DNA of 64,000 nt from Pythium myriotylum (lineage: Eukaryota > Oomycota > Peronosporomycetes > Pythiales > Pythiaceae): NCBI GenBank assembly GCA_023091665.1, contig JALJCQ010000018.1, forward strand, positions 248,001 to 312,000, read 5' to 3'. Both the position numbers and the translations under genes were made by a program. The notes below the pieces were generated by a model. That model ran no database searches. It saw only the letters and a program-made list of their open reading frames with translations, and was not told where the DNA came from. This document shows positions 9,881 through 19,100 of the stretch, in pieces (the stretch's first letter is position 1; every line of letters starts with the position of its first letter).

Positions 9881-11040
9881 TCAACACGGCGACGGCAGCA
9901 AGCGTGCACCGAGCGCGAGGCTCTCTAGCCGCATGCACATGAGCAGCAGTTCGACCGTCCACAGAGCCTTCGACGAACCACCGAAGGTATACCTGCTGGA
10001 CGTGGCCGAGACGTGCTCAGCCATGACCCAGTTGTTGATTGAGGCCCAGTACTCGCCGATCTCGCGGCACCCCGGGTCCTTGAGCTCTTCGATCAGCGCG
10101 TTGATACCGTCGTCGTCGAAACCGACCAGACTGCGATCGATGGACCGTGAGGCGATCATGAATCCGTTTGGAATCACCACTCTAGCAAACATGTGCACCG
10201 CCTTGAACGCCACGGGCGAGCCTGGCGGACGAATGCGCCAGTAAAAGAGCACCGTGTTCTCGTCCACCTGCTGCAGCAAGTCGATCCGCGGGTTCGTGCT
10301 CGCGCTGTACAGCAGGTGCGTCGTCTGTGGGTTCGCGATAAACTTCCAGACGCGGTTGACGAGCTCAGCGGCCGAGACGTTCGGGAAGAGCTTCTCGAGC
10401 GCAAACTCGAGCCTGTCGCCGGTGACGTGGCGGTAGTCGCGCCAGCCGAAGACCTCGAGCCCCGAACTCTGGCGATTCTGCTGCGCCGCGAACCGCATCG
10501 CGGCCTCGCGACACGACGAGATGGCCTGGCGACGGTGCTCGGCGCTCAGCGGACGCGTGCGGAACGGCAGCTCCGCGAGCGACGGCAGCGCGACCATGTC
10601 CACGGCCTGCTGCAGTCTCGCCTCCTGGATCATCCGCTCCGTGGTCAGCGCGTGGAGCCCCGCGTTCTCGCGGCAGAGCCACTCCTTGATCGCCGGCAGG
10701 CGATGGAGACGAGCCACCAGCGAGGACTCGTCGGCGCTGCCGCCGCCGCCGTCGCGAGCGCGAGTCCTCGAGTCGACGAGCGCGCGGTACTGCAGCTCCA
10801 GCGCCGCGAGCTCGTGGCGCAGCGAGTCGATCGTGATCTGCGGTAGAAGAGCAATAAGTGAGACCGTGAGGAAATAGTATTCTCCTTCAAAGAAGCCCCG
10901 AGCGTCCACACCTTCCTCTTCTCGACGTGGCGCTTGGCGTACACGCGCCCGCGCAGCCGCCGCCGCCGCAGAAGCGCTTGCTGCTCGTCCGTCAGCGCGG
11001 CCTCGAGCATGCTGCGCGAACGCGAGACGAGAGATGCCAC
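9881..11040 (-). CDS. bZIP-like/START-like protein, intact right outer copy
   Basis: Two exons, 11040-10912 (43 codons) and 10837-9881, with a 74-base intron (10911-10838); 361 residues. The basic region RRRRLRGRVYAKRHVEKRK precedes the helix with LRHELAALELQYRAL, followed by a spacer rich in Gly/Ala and the START-like domain (LLQQVDENTVLFYWRI, ASRSIDRSLVGF). It is the unbroken mirror of 1885-3043. A longer open frame reading through the intron starts at 11131, but the conserved intron position in the three other paralogs argues for splicing. The final 65 or so codons differ from the left copy because near-identity ends at about 10087. Confidence 0.8.
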
Positions 11041-11976
11041 TCCACACAGGGCTGCTGGCTTCTACGTCCCTCGCTCGAGTGACCTCGACCCAGGCCAGTT
11101 TTGAGCTAATCGACCTGCTTCCCCACCTCACAAACGGGACGTTCAGGTGGCGATGGCTGCGTGGCAGTCAGTTGTGCGTGACTCGCACGCAGAAACATCA
11201 AGTGAAAAGATCCGGAGTTGACACCTGCGAGACGAGCCCAGGAATCCAGATCGCGAGAATGCAGTACAGTGCAGGACAGTTGGAAAACATGGTAGACTGG
11301 TTGGTTCGAGAAGGACCGAGCGCGGCACTCGAGTCCACGAGAAAACACAACGGAGGCATGAGCAGCTCGCTCTCGGGTGGTGGACGCGTCTTGCGGAACA
11401 AGAAGAATCGCTTCCATTTGTGGGCGTTATCCAGTACAGTACAGTCCCTCCTAAAGAGGTACAGTATACGTCTCCTACTTCCAAGAAATTTCGAATCGGA
11501 TCATGCAGATTCGACGTGCAGATCGCTCCTGTGCGAGTCCCGAGTACCCACGCCCGTTCTTCCATCGATCACATCGCGGTCCCTCCGAAACGAAGCTCTC
11601 TTGTGACACTTTCGAATCGTTACTCGCACCTTTCGATGCATAATTAGTAGACTCGTCAGCACGACCGACGCGACTGGTGCGCGGACGTTGTCCCTCCAGG
11701 ACTTCCAAACTAACTACACAGCGACCGCAACATCGACAATCGCAGTCCTGTCTACACGCGACATACAACTGGTGGTCTTTGTCATGGGAAGAAACGACAG
11801 GCAGAACAAGTGCCCCTGCTGTCGATCGACAGGTGGGAACAGCGCGTGACCCTCAATCGCCGCTTGGAAACTCTGCGTGACTCACGCCGTTCCAATGGAA
11901 CGGCTCGTGTCCCGCTCCCACGTGTCCTCGCTCACTCGAGTGTCGCGTTTCCCATTGCCTCTCTCGCCTCGGCGTG
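11041..11976. other. Shared upstream region of divergent bZIP-like and protease genes
   Basis: The bZIP-like gene (minus) and the S1 protease (plus) diverge from this approximately 0.98 kb spacer, which is duplicated in mirror form at 949-1884. It holds no supported gene. Open frames of up to 190 codons on both strands appear in both arms only because the DNA is duplicated. Confidence 0.6.
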
Positions 11977-11993
11977 CTCACTTCCCACTTTCC
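11977..11993 (+). promoter_or_regulatory. Inr/FPR-like core promoter of the right S1 protease
   Basis: CTCACTTCCCACTTTCC, 35 bases upstream of the ATG at 12028. It is identical to the left-arm element. Confidence 0.45.
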
Positions 11994-12027
11994 ACTTCTT
12001 CAATCTCCGTCTCGCACTCCCCAAGCC

Positions 12028-12801
12028 ATGAAGCTCGCTCTGCTCGCCCTCTTCGTCGCCTCCGTCTCGGCCGCCGCGCAGGAAAGCGTCATCCGCCCGC
12101 TCATCGTCGGCGGCGACGTCGTGCCGGCCAAGTCCAAGACCTACCTCGTCGGGCTCCGCGAGACGAGCGACGGCATGAGCAACTGCGGCGGCTCGCTCAT
12201 CTCGCCCACCAAGGTGCTCACGGCCGCGCACTGCGTCCGCCGCGGCTACTACAAGTTCGCGGCGGTCGGCACGCACTTCTTGCAGGGCTCGGCCGACGGC
12301 GAGCGCATCAAGATCGCCAAGACCGCGATGCACCCGCTCTTCAACGAGACGACGCTCTCGTACGACGTGGCCGTCGTCACGCTCGCCTCGCCGGCCACGG
12401 CCAAGCCCGTGAGCGTGAGCACCAAGGCGGTGGCCACCGTCGCTGGCGAGAAGGGCTTGGCCATCGGCTGGGGCCAGATCTCGGACGAGGCCGACCAGTC
12501 CGACGAGCTGCTCAGCGTCGAGCTCAAGATCTACGCCGACGACAAGTGCAAGACCGCGCCGCTGAGCCGCGCGCCGGACGACTCGATGCTTTGTGCGGGC
12601 GGCAAGAACTGGAAGGACACGTGCAAGGGCGACTCGGGTGGCCCGCTCGTGATTGAGAACAAGAAGGCGAGCGACGAGGTCGTGGGCATCGTGAGCTGGG
12701 GCGATGGCTGCGGCATCAAGGGAAAGCCAAGTGTCTTTGCGCAGGTGGCCAAGGCCGTCGATTTCATCAAGAAGAACGCCCCCGACGCGACGTTTGTGTA
12801 G
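12028..12801 (+). CDS. Secreted trypsin-like S1 serine protease (right-arm copy)
   Basis: 257 residues, identical to the left-arm protein encoded at 124-897. Signal peptide 1-16, mature start IVGG, His68/Asp113/Ser203 triad intact, Asp197 in the S1 pocket. The two copies are transcribed outward from the palindrome. Identical coding sequence plus identical upstream sequence means dosage has doubled without divergence, as expected after a very recent duplication or conversion. Confidence 0.92.
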   Translation: MKLALLALFVASVSAAAQESVIRPLIVGGDVVPAKSKTYLVGLRETSDGMSNCGGSLISPTKVLTAAHCVRRGYYKFAAVGTHFLQGSADGERIKIAKTAMHPLFNETTLSYDVAVVTLASPATAKPVSVSTKAVATVAGEKGLAIGWGQISDEADQSDELLSVELKIYADDKCKTAPLSRAPDDSMLCAGGKNWKDTCKGDSGGPLVIENKKASDEVVGIVSWGDGCGIKGKPSVFAQVAKAVDFIKKNAPDATFV

Positions 12802-12923
12802 ATAGATAGGCGACTCCTCTGACATGACACGTATCGATCGAGTACAAGTAATATTCACGCACATTTTCGGTCTTGTTGTTGCGAATTTGAGCCAAGTCCT
12901 TCTGTAGCCATAAGAAGATCGCG

Positions 12924-15900
12924 CTACTCCGTCGGCACAGGCGTTTGTTGAGTCGGCGGCAGAACGGCTCTCGTCACAAGGCTCATGAGCGACACGAACT
13001 CTTGACGCCGATCAATTCGCTCCTTCGCGATGACTTCGAGCATTGTCGCTTTCTCTCGTGCATGCATCGAACGCTCCTCCTTCAAAAGATCCATGAGTTC
13101 CCGGATCTCAGCTCGTCGCTCGCTGCGTTCACGGTCGATCGCTTCTGCTCGTTCTTCGAGCTTCGCGCGGCACTTCGCGACTCGTTCTTGCACCGACTTG
13201 ATTTGGAAGTCATACTTGACGCGATTTTGAGCTCCCACGGTCCGAAGTTCGACGATTTGGTTCTGGAGAGCTTCGACCCGGTTGAAATAAGTAGCAGGCT
13301 CCGCCGTGGTGGCATTCGTCGCGGTGAGTCCTTGAGTTTTCGTGTTATCTGCTTTTGGAGCGGACGGTCGCTTCATTGGCTTGGAGCCTGAGAATTTGTT
13401 GGCTAAGAATTTCTGAATGGTCGACAAGATGGCTTTGTGGCCGGACGTCAACCGGGCCTTCGTCGTTGGCCAACGAATTTTCAGGAGAGCATCCACAAAT
13501 CTGGCCATCGCTTGTTGCGTCTTGCTCAGCTCGATACCTGGTCGAGAGCTAGGGGACCGAGATGCAGCCAGAAGTTTCTTCATTCGTTCCAAGCACAGCT
13601 GAGGCGACGGGTAGACTTCGGCTCCAGCCGCGCGGTTGACATTCCTCATGACTTGCTTCCACACACCCATTCCTGTCTTCGCGTGGAAGGGGCGCAATCG
13701 AAGTAGCTCGCGCAGCAACAGATCGTCGATTGGATCCGACCCAGAGCCCCTATCTTCGTCGTCAGCGACGTCGAGATTGATTGAAAGCACATTAGATATT
13801 CCCTTGTTTTTCGCTGCTTCGTCCATCTCCCGATACTCTAGCAGAAGATTGCGTAGCTCAGTCGTCATCTTCCTATACTCAGCATGCGAAGGATTCTCTG
13901 CTACAGTCAGTAACCATCGAACACGGCTGAACGCACCGATTGCTGTTGTTATCATCGGGTTGACAGGTCGCACAATATCAAGAAGCTCCCTCCAAAGATT
14001 TGATCTCGTCTTACGATCAGCAAGAAACGGCTTCACCCGAAGAAGTGCTTGCATCAAGGCCAAATCACTCTCTTCGTTGACGAGATCACTTGGAGAAGAC
14101 GTCTTTTGAGCTCCAGCACGAACAACCTCGCCACCAACGCTCTCGTGAGCCACAGGTCCGGAAGTATGCTCGGGTTTCGACCGATCGGAAACAGTCTGAA
14201 TTTGCAATTCTTCAATTGTGGCATCTCCACCGGCTTGAATGCGCAATTCTTCAATTGTTGCATCTCTACCAACTGTGTCACTGCCAGCCACAGCAGCGCT
14301 CACTGAATCGGCGGTTGTCTCCTTCTCGTCTTCATTCAACACCTTGAATCCTAGCGACTTCGCGTGATACGCAGCGGTCATTTCGAAGTACTGGCCTAAC
14401 ATATTCCATAATGACTCAGTAAGAGTGGCGTGGTGTTGGTGGCTAAATACAGACGCTAGCCAGTTGAAGCGCTCCAATGCGCGCGTCCCGTCCACCATTG
14501 CTGAATCCACTTGTTGGACACCAGCCGCGATTTCATCCCAAACTGCCGCTTTTTGGGCAGATGACACTGCAAAAGGCTGCTTGCTCATTACCAGCCGCAC
14601 CAACGCCTCGTCGCTAGTTGAACTCGTGGTGTTCTCTCGAATTTCAGTCGACGTTGGTTTTGTCTGACCAACATTGGGTGATGCAACTCGGCTGTCGATA
14701 GCGTCATGCACCGCGGTATCCTTCTGACCCACGTCTTCTGGCGTTGAAGACTCTGCTGTGAAACTTGATTTTGCATATAGTGCCTTAAACTTGTCCAGCA
14801 TCACACGAAGCGTTGGCGTGACGAGCTTGTGAATACGATGAGAAGGATCATCGGAGCTCTTCAGGAGCCAAGCAACATGGCATCGTGCTCCATTCCCGTT
14901 ACCGTACCGCCCTCTCGAATATCGAGCAATCTCGTTCCACACATCCATCTTGCGCGCGGCAGCCGCTAACTTCGGTGCGTAGTCGAGCACAATCCGCATC
15001 ATAATCTCTTCCAGTTGCGGATTGAACTCGGTTTGTCGGTGATTTGTCGGACGAGCCTCCATCGTATCCTTTGCTGGTATGTTATCAGCGCTGCCAAGTT
15101 CAATGGGCTTGGGCTTTTCGGCATTCGTACCCCGCTCTTTCGACTTCGCGTCACTTTGCACCGCAACCTTCTTCTCTTTTGCCTTCTCTTTTACTTTCTT
15201 CTCCGGCTCGTTCTCAGCTTCTTTCTCCGGTTCATCCTCGGCCAGCGCCAACTGCGCATTCTGCGCATCCCTGCGTCGCTTGCGTCGAGCCGCCGCTGGG
15301 TCCGTGAACACCGATCTCCGTCGCTTCTTCGGGCTCTTTGGTTTCGTCGCGGTAACTTCCGCACCCCCACTCTCGCTCCGCTTCCCCGTTTCGGCCACCT
15401 CGTTCGCACCGCTGACTTCCTTTGCCCCCGTTGCTTCCGTACGATCTTCCGTGTCGTTTTTTGCCTCGATCTTCTTTGCGGTCGCTTCTACTGCATCATC
15501 AACTCCCTTCTGTTCACCATTCGCCTCGGGCTTCGAGTCGAAGAAACGAATCTTCTCTTGCATCCCGGGCGAGATCTTGCCGTGCTCACCGTGAGACTCG
15601 TCCTGCGCCACTTGGCGAAGCCACTCGAAGCGTCCTTTCGCCGAGCGCCCGCCGCGGAAGCGCTCCGGGAAGAGCGCGGCGATCTCGTCCCAAATGGGAT
15701 ACTTGCGCTCGCCCGAGTCCATGCGCGGCTTGAAGACCACGAGCGCCTCGAGGAACGCGTCGTCGGCCGCCGTGTCCACGCCCGCGCGCGATCGTCGCCC
15801 CGATGCCTCGCTCACAGACGGAGGCTCGCTGTCCTTGGTCTCTTCGTCCTCGTCCTGCGCGCGACCTCGCTTGCGAGAAGCTGCGACTTTGTCGGCCGAC

Positions 15901-16034
15901 TGCTCGCGATCCCGACGGCCGCTGGAGCCCGTCGACGGCTCATTCGACGCAGCGTCGCTTTGTCTCTTCGATGAGCTGCGCGCGGAGGCCGTCACTGTCG
16001 CAGAGCGTCGTCTAGAGCCTGCGCGATCGGCCAT
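12924..16034 (-). CDS. Five-repeat Myb/SANT-like coiled-coil protein
   Basis: 1036 residues, intronless, ATG at 16034. Five approximately 80-residue modules sit at about 90-168, 340-420, 474-552, 655-735 and 768-855. Each follows the pattern D-x2-[LIF]-h-x-h-h-h-x2-[KR]-P-[FHY], then a central Trp (VWDEIA, VWNEIA and VWKQV types) and a late R-[FVM]-x-W-L. This resembles Myb/SANT or MADF/trihelix DNA-binding helices. Basic clusters near 234-255 (KKRRR, RRKRRR) could be nuclear signals. A coiled coil (about 915-1010) ends in ERIDRRQEFVSLMSLVTRAV, a tail shared across the array. It is colinear with the next gene upstream (16194-20726), so they are tandem duplicates. I do not recognise a named family. 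Likely a nuclear DNA- or chromatin-binding protein. Confidence 0.85.
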   Translation of the reverse strand: MADRAGSRRRSATVTASARSSSKRQSDAASNEPSTGSSGRRDREQSADKVAASRKRGRAQDEDEETKDSEPPSVSEASGRRSRAGVDTAADDAFLEALVVFKPRMDSGERKYPIWDEIAALFPERFRGGRSAKGRFEWLRQVAQDESHGEHGKISPGMQEKIRFFDSKPEANGEQKGVDDAVEATAKKIEAKNDTEDRTEATGAKEVSGANEVAETGKRSESGGAEVTATKPKSPKKRRRSVFTDPAAARRKRRRDAQNAQLALAEDEPEKEAENEPEKKVKEKAKEKKVAVQSDAKSKERGTNAEKPKPIELGSADNIPAKDTMEARPTNHRQTEFNPQLEEIMMRIVLDYAPKLAAAARKMDVWNEIARYSRGRYGNGNGARCHVAWLLKSSDDPSHRIHKLVTPTLRVMLDKFKALYAKSSFTAESSTPEDVGQKDTAVHDAIDSRVASPNVGQTKPTSTEIRENTTSSTSDEALVRLVMSKQPFAVSSAQKAAVWDEIAAGVQQVDSAMVDGTRALERFNWLASVFSHQHHATLTESLWNMLGQYFEMTAAYHAKSLGFKVLNEDEKETTADSVSAAVAGSDTVGRDATIEELRIQAGGDATIEELQIQTVSDRSKPEHTSGPVAHESVGGEVVRAGAQKTSSPSDLVNEESDLALMQALLRVKPFLADRKTRSNLWRELLDIVRPVNPMITTAIGAFSRVRWLLTVAENPSHAEYRKMTTELRNLLLEYREMDEAAKNKGISNVLSINLDVADDEDRGSGSDPIDDLLLRELLRLRPFHAKTGMGVWKQVMRNVNRAAGAEVYPSPQLCLERMKKLLAASRSPSSRPGIELSKTQQAMARFVDALLKIRWPTTKARLTSGHKAILSTIQKFLANKFSGSKPMKRPSAPKADNTKTQGLTATNATTAEPATYFNRVEALQNQIVELRTVGAQNRVKYDFQIKSVQERVAKCRAKLEERAEAIDRERSERRAEIRELMDLLKEERSMHAREKATMLEVIAKERIDRRQEFVSLMSLVTRAVLPPTQQTPVPTE
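14187..14264 (-). repeat. 39-base tandem duplication inside the five-repeat gene
   Basis: Two adjacent 13-codon units encode DATIEELRIQAGG and DATIEELQIQTVS (residues 591-616), in the linker between modules 3 and 4. The unit keeps the frame. Confidence 0.75.
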
Positions 16035-16128
16035 CTCGTGCTCGTAGCTTGTCGTCGAGTGATCTGCTGGGGAAGGAGGGTTACACAGAGGGTACAGAAA
16101 GGGTATAAATGGTTACTGTACTTGATGA

Positions 16129-16146
16129 GGGGGGGGGGGGGGGGGG
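16129..16146. repeat. 18-base poly-G tract between tandem paralogs
   Basis: An uninterrupted G run in the 159-base spacer between the stop at 16194 and the ATG at 16034. A second 19-base G run lies near another member of the family. Length may be unreliable in sequencing. Confidence 0.9.
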
Positions 16147-16193
16147 TGCACGACTACCAAAAAAGAAAGAGAGATGCTCACACGTCGCAGATA

Positions 16194-19100
16194 TCACTCG
16201 CCCGAGACCAGCTCGCCTTGCAGCACGGACCGCGTCACGAGGTTCATCATGGCCACAAACTCCTCTCGTCGGTCTTCACGCTCGCGATGGACCACTTCCA
16301 GCAGCGTCCGCGTGTCGCGCTCGTGCATCTCGCGCTCGGTCTTGAGCATCTCGACGATCGAGCGCAGCTCCGCGCGATGTTCCTCGCGCTCTTGCTCGAG
16401 CTTGACCGTCTGCTTGCCGAGCGCGAGGTTGTAAGAAGCCAACTCCACGTGGAGAGACTTGTTCTGAGCCTCGAAGGTTGAACGGTCGCTCGCGGCAGCC
16501 GCACGAAGCTTGACCACTTCGTCCTGCAGCGCGTTGACCTGGTCCAACCGCAACTTGATCTCGGCCTCGAGTCCTTTGCGCTGCTCAAGCTGCGCCTCGA
16601 GCTCTCGGCACGACTTCTCGGCGAGTTCGAGCTTCCTCCGCAGCTTCGCTTGGATTTTGAGCTGTCTTCGCTCTTCTTCAGATCGAATGACAATACGCAT
16701 TTCCGGTTCGTCGTCTTCCTCCGCTGATGCATCCTTCGTTGACTCTTCAGTAGGGACAATCGCGACATCGTTGTTCTCTGAGACCGGTTTGCTGCTAGCG
16801 CTCTTTAAAGCTTCAACAGACACGTTGTCCGCGTTTGATGTTCCATTCACAAGTTCGTCAGCTCTCGCGATTAGATCGTTGTGTTCATCTGTCAGACGTT
16901 TGCCAAGGGTCGGCCACTTCACCTTGAGCATCGAGTCGATCAGCGCCAGCATCTCGCTTTGTTGAGCTGTCAAACGAATGTCCGAGGTGTCACCTCGCGA
17001 ACGGAATGCGGATAGAAGTCGTTGGACCCTCTTCATGGCATGAACGCCGGTCTTGTAAATTGGGTGGCCCAATATCCGATCGGCCGAGATGGCCACTTTA
17101 TCCCAACTTCCCATACCATCGTCACCGTCGCCATGGAATGGGCGCGCTCGGAGAGCTTCGCGCAGAAGCACATCGTGGGCATTCTTCTCAGAAGACGCGG
17201 GCTGTTTCACGCCGTTTGCATGGCTCTTCTTCTCACCAAATGCGACTGTTTCAGCTTTCACCGCCAACAAATCACGTGGCGATGCTACTCGCTTTGCTTT
17301 TGGGGTGCTTCCACCCACTTTCGCGGCGCTAGAGTCAACGGACTCTGGTGCCTTCCTCTTCTTTTTATCAGTCTGACCGACAAATTCTTCACCACTCAAA
17401 TGACTCGGTGCCTTTACCGATATGGGTTGCGGGCCACCATCGCGGTAGTTGTTGTACAGTTGGGTGTATTTCGTGAGACTCTCGCGAAGTGGATTGGTGA
17501 GCTTGGAGTGGTCCTCGTGCTCAGGAGTCTCCAACACGCGTTGCAACCATTTCACTCGACCCATGACACCCACTCCATTTCGGATGCGTGGATTTTTGTC
17601 CTTCACGGTGTTGACCACCCTGGCCCATGCCTCGCTCTTATCATGCCGTTCAGCTTTCCAAGGCTGAATATCGAGCATTGCGCGCATGAGTAGCTCGTCC
17701 GCTTCAACATCGAGAGGCAATGGCGTCCTTCTTACTCCTGCAGGAAGCCATAGTGCTGGATTTGAGATGGTTATACCTTCGTCAGCAAGCGAGGATTTGG
17801 GAGACTTGACATCCACTGTAGGTTGCGTTTTCGGCGTCGTTGGCTTTTTCTCGGACTTCTCTAGACCTGTATTTGATGGTTGATCCAATGAGGCGTTAGG
17901 CATGGTTGTTGACTTTTGAACTTTCGGAGGTTTTGAACCAATCGTGGTCGAATGCGACACTGTGGAAGAAGCCGTTGGTTTAGCCGAAATATCTGCAAGA
18001 GGCTTTGATTTTGTCGAAAGAGTATGAACCCTTTCATCTACATCAGGAACCAGCGTCGCTTGCACAACGGAGTTGGGCGCCGATGAAGACGGTCGAGAAT
18101 TCCCAATCCCTCCCTTCGGCTTCTCTGCATCAGATTGTGATGGCTGAGAGAGCGGAGCTGAGAGTGCAGGCGGAATGTTATCGGTTCCAGCTTTTGTTTT
18201 AACAGACGATCCGCCATTTGATTTCGCATTCTCGTCGCCGCTGGCCTCACTCACGTCGTCATTTTCAGCTTTTTCCTTTAGCAAACGAAGCTTGGCTCTG
18301 AAGGACTTCATGATTTCGTCGTACTCGCTCAGCTTCTCCATTAGTGCCAATGATAGATCTTCGTGGTTTGGGTGGTTTGGGTCATTGAAAACCTTCACTA
18401 AGGTGTTGAAACGCTGAGATGCTGAATGAGAGTCATTCACGTCAGGATGATTTGCCCCCAATGAGCGCGCAATCGCTTTCCAAATGGACAAGGCAGTCGT
18501 AGAAGACGCTGTGTACGGGCGTTTTGACAACACCAGTCGTACCAACTTCTCATCGCTTATTGGCCGGATAGTAATGCGTACTACCTTCTTCGGAGTCCCA
18601 TTGGATACCACGTCACCTCGCTTCGGGCTGAAATGTTCACCTTTACCCTTCTTGGCATCAGGCTTCGGACTGGGATGGCTACCCGTTTCATGCTTGTTTG
18701 ACGCAGACACAGACAAGTCTTTGTGTAACCCTTTGCCTTGCTGTCTTTCCGAAGCGATTTTGCTCGGCTTCCCTGGTTGGGACGATTTCTCACTCTTCGC
18801 GGGGGTGTCATCTTCAGCCGAACCTAAGAAGTCACTCACCACTTTTCGCAGAGCTGGTGTGATTTTCTTGTGCTCAGGATGAGCCGGATTTTTGAGAACG
18901 TTCACGAGCCAGAGAACGTGATGTTTTGCTTGCCGTCCACTTTCGTACCTGCCAGGAGAAGCGCGAGCGATCCTATCCCACACTTTGTTTCTCTCTGTAG
19001 TGTGAAACTCATGGGCATACTTCAACACAATTAGCATAGCCTGCTCCTCGATTGCTGCGTTCAGAGTCGCTTTGTGGAGGTTCAGCGGGGCTGGAGGAAA

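Larger units (their letters stand above)
10087..12924. repeat. Right arm of the near-perfect inverted repeat
   Basis: Mirror of 1-2838. Its outer edge in this window is base 12924, which is also the last base of the stop codon of the next minus-strand gene (12924-12926). The left arm is cut by the window start, so the true outer junction cannot be seen. Confidence 0.92.

Noticed and set aside
9881..11131. 416-residue uninterrupted product for the right outer bZIP-like gene
   Set aside because: It reads through the 74-base intron in a different frame and loses the basic region. The two-exon model matches all other paralogs.
1..12924. Palindrome read as a transposon with terminal inverted repeats
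   Set aside because: No transposase, integrase or reverse transcriptase is visible inside, and the arms contain ordinary genes. The left end is outside the window.
15015..15974. 319-codon open frame antisense to the five-module gene
   Set aside because: Leu/Arg-rich reverse-frame artefact. The sense frame carries clear repeated modules.
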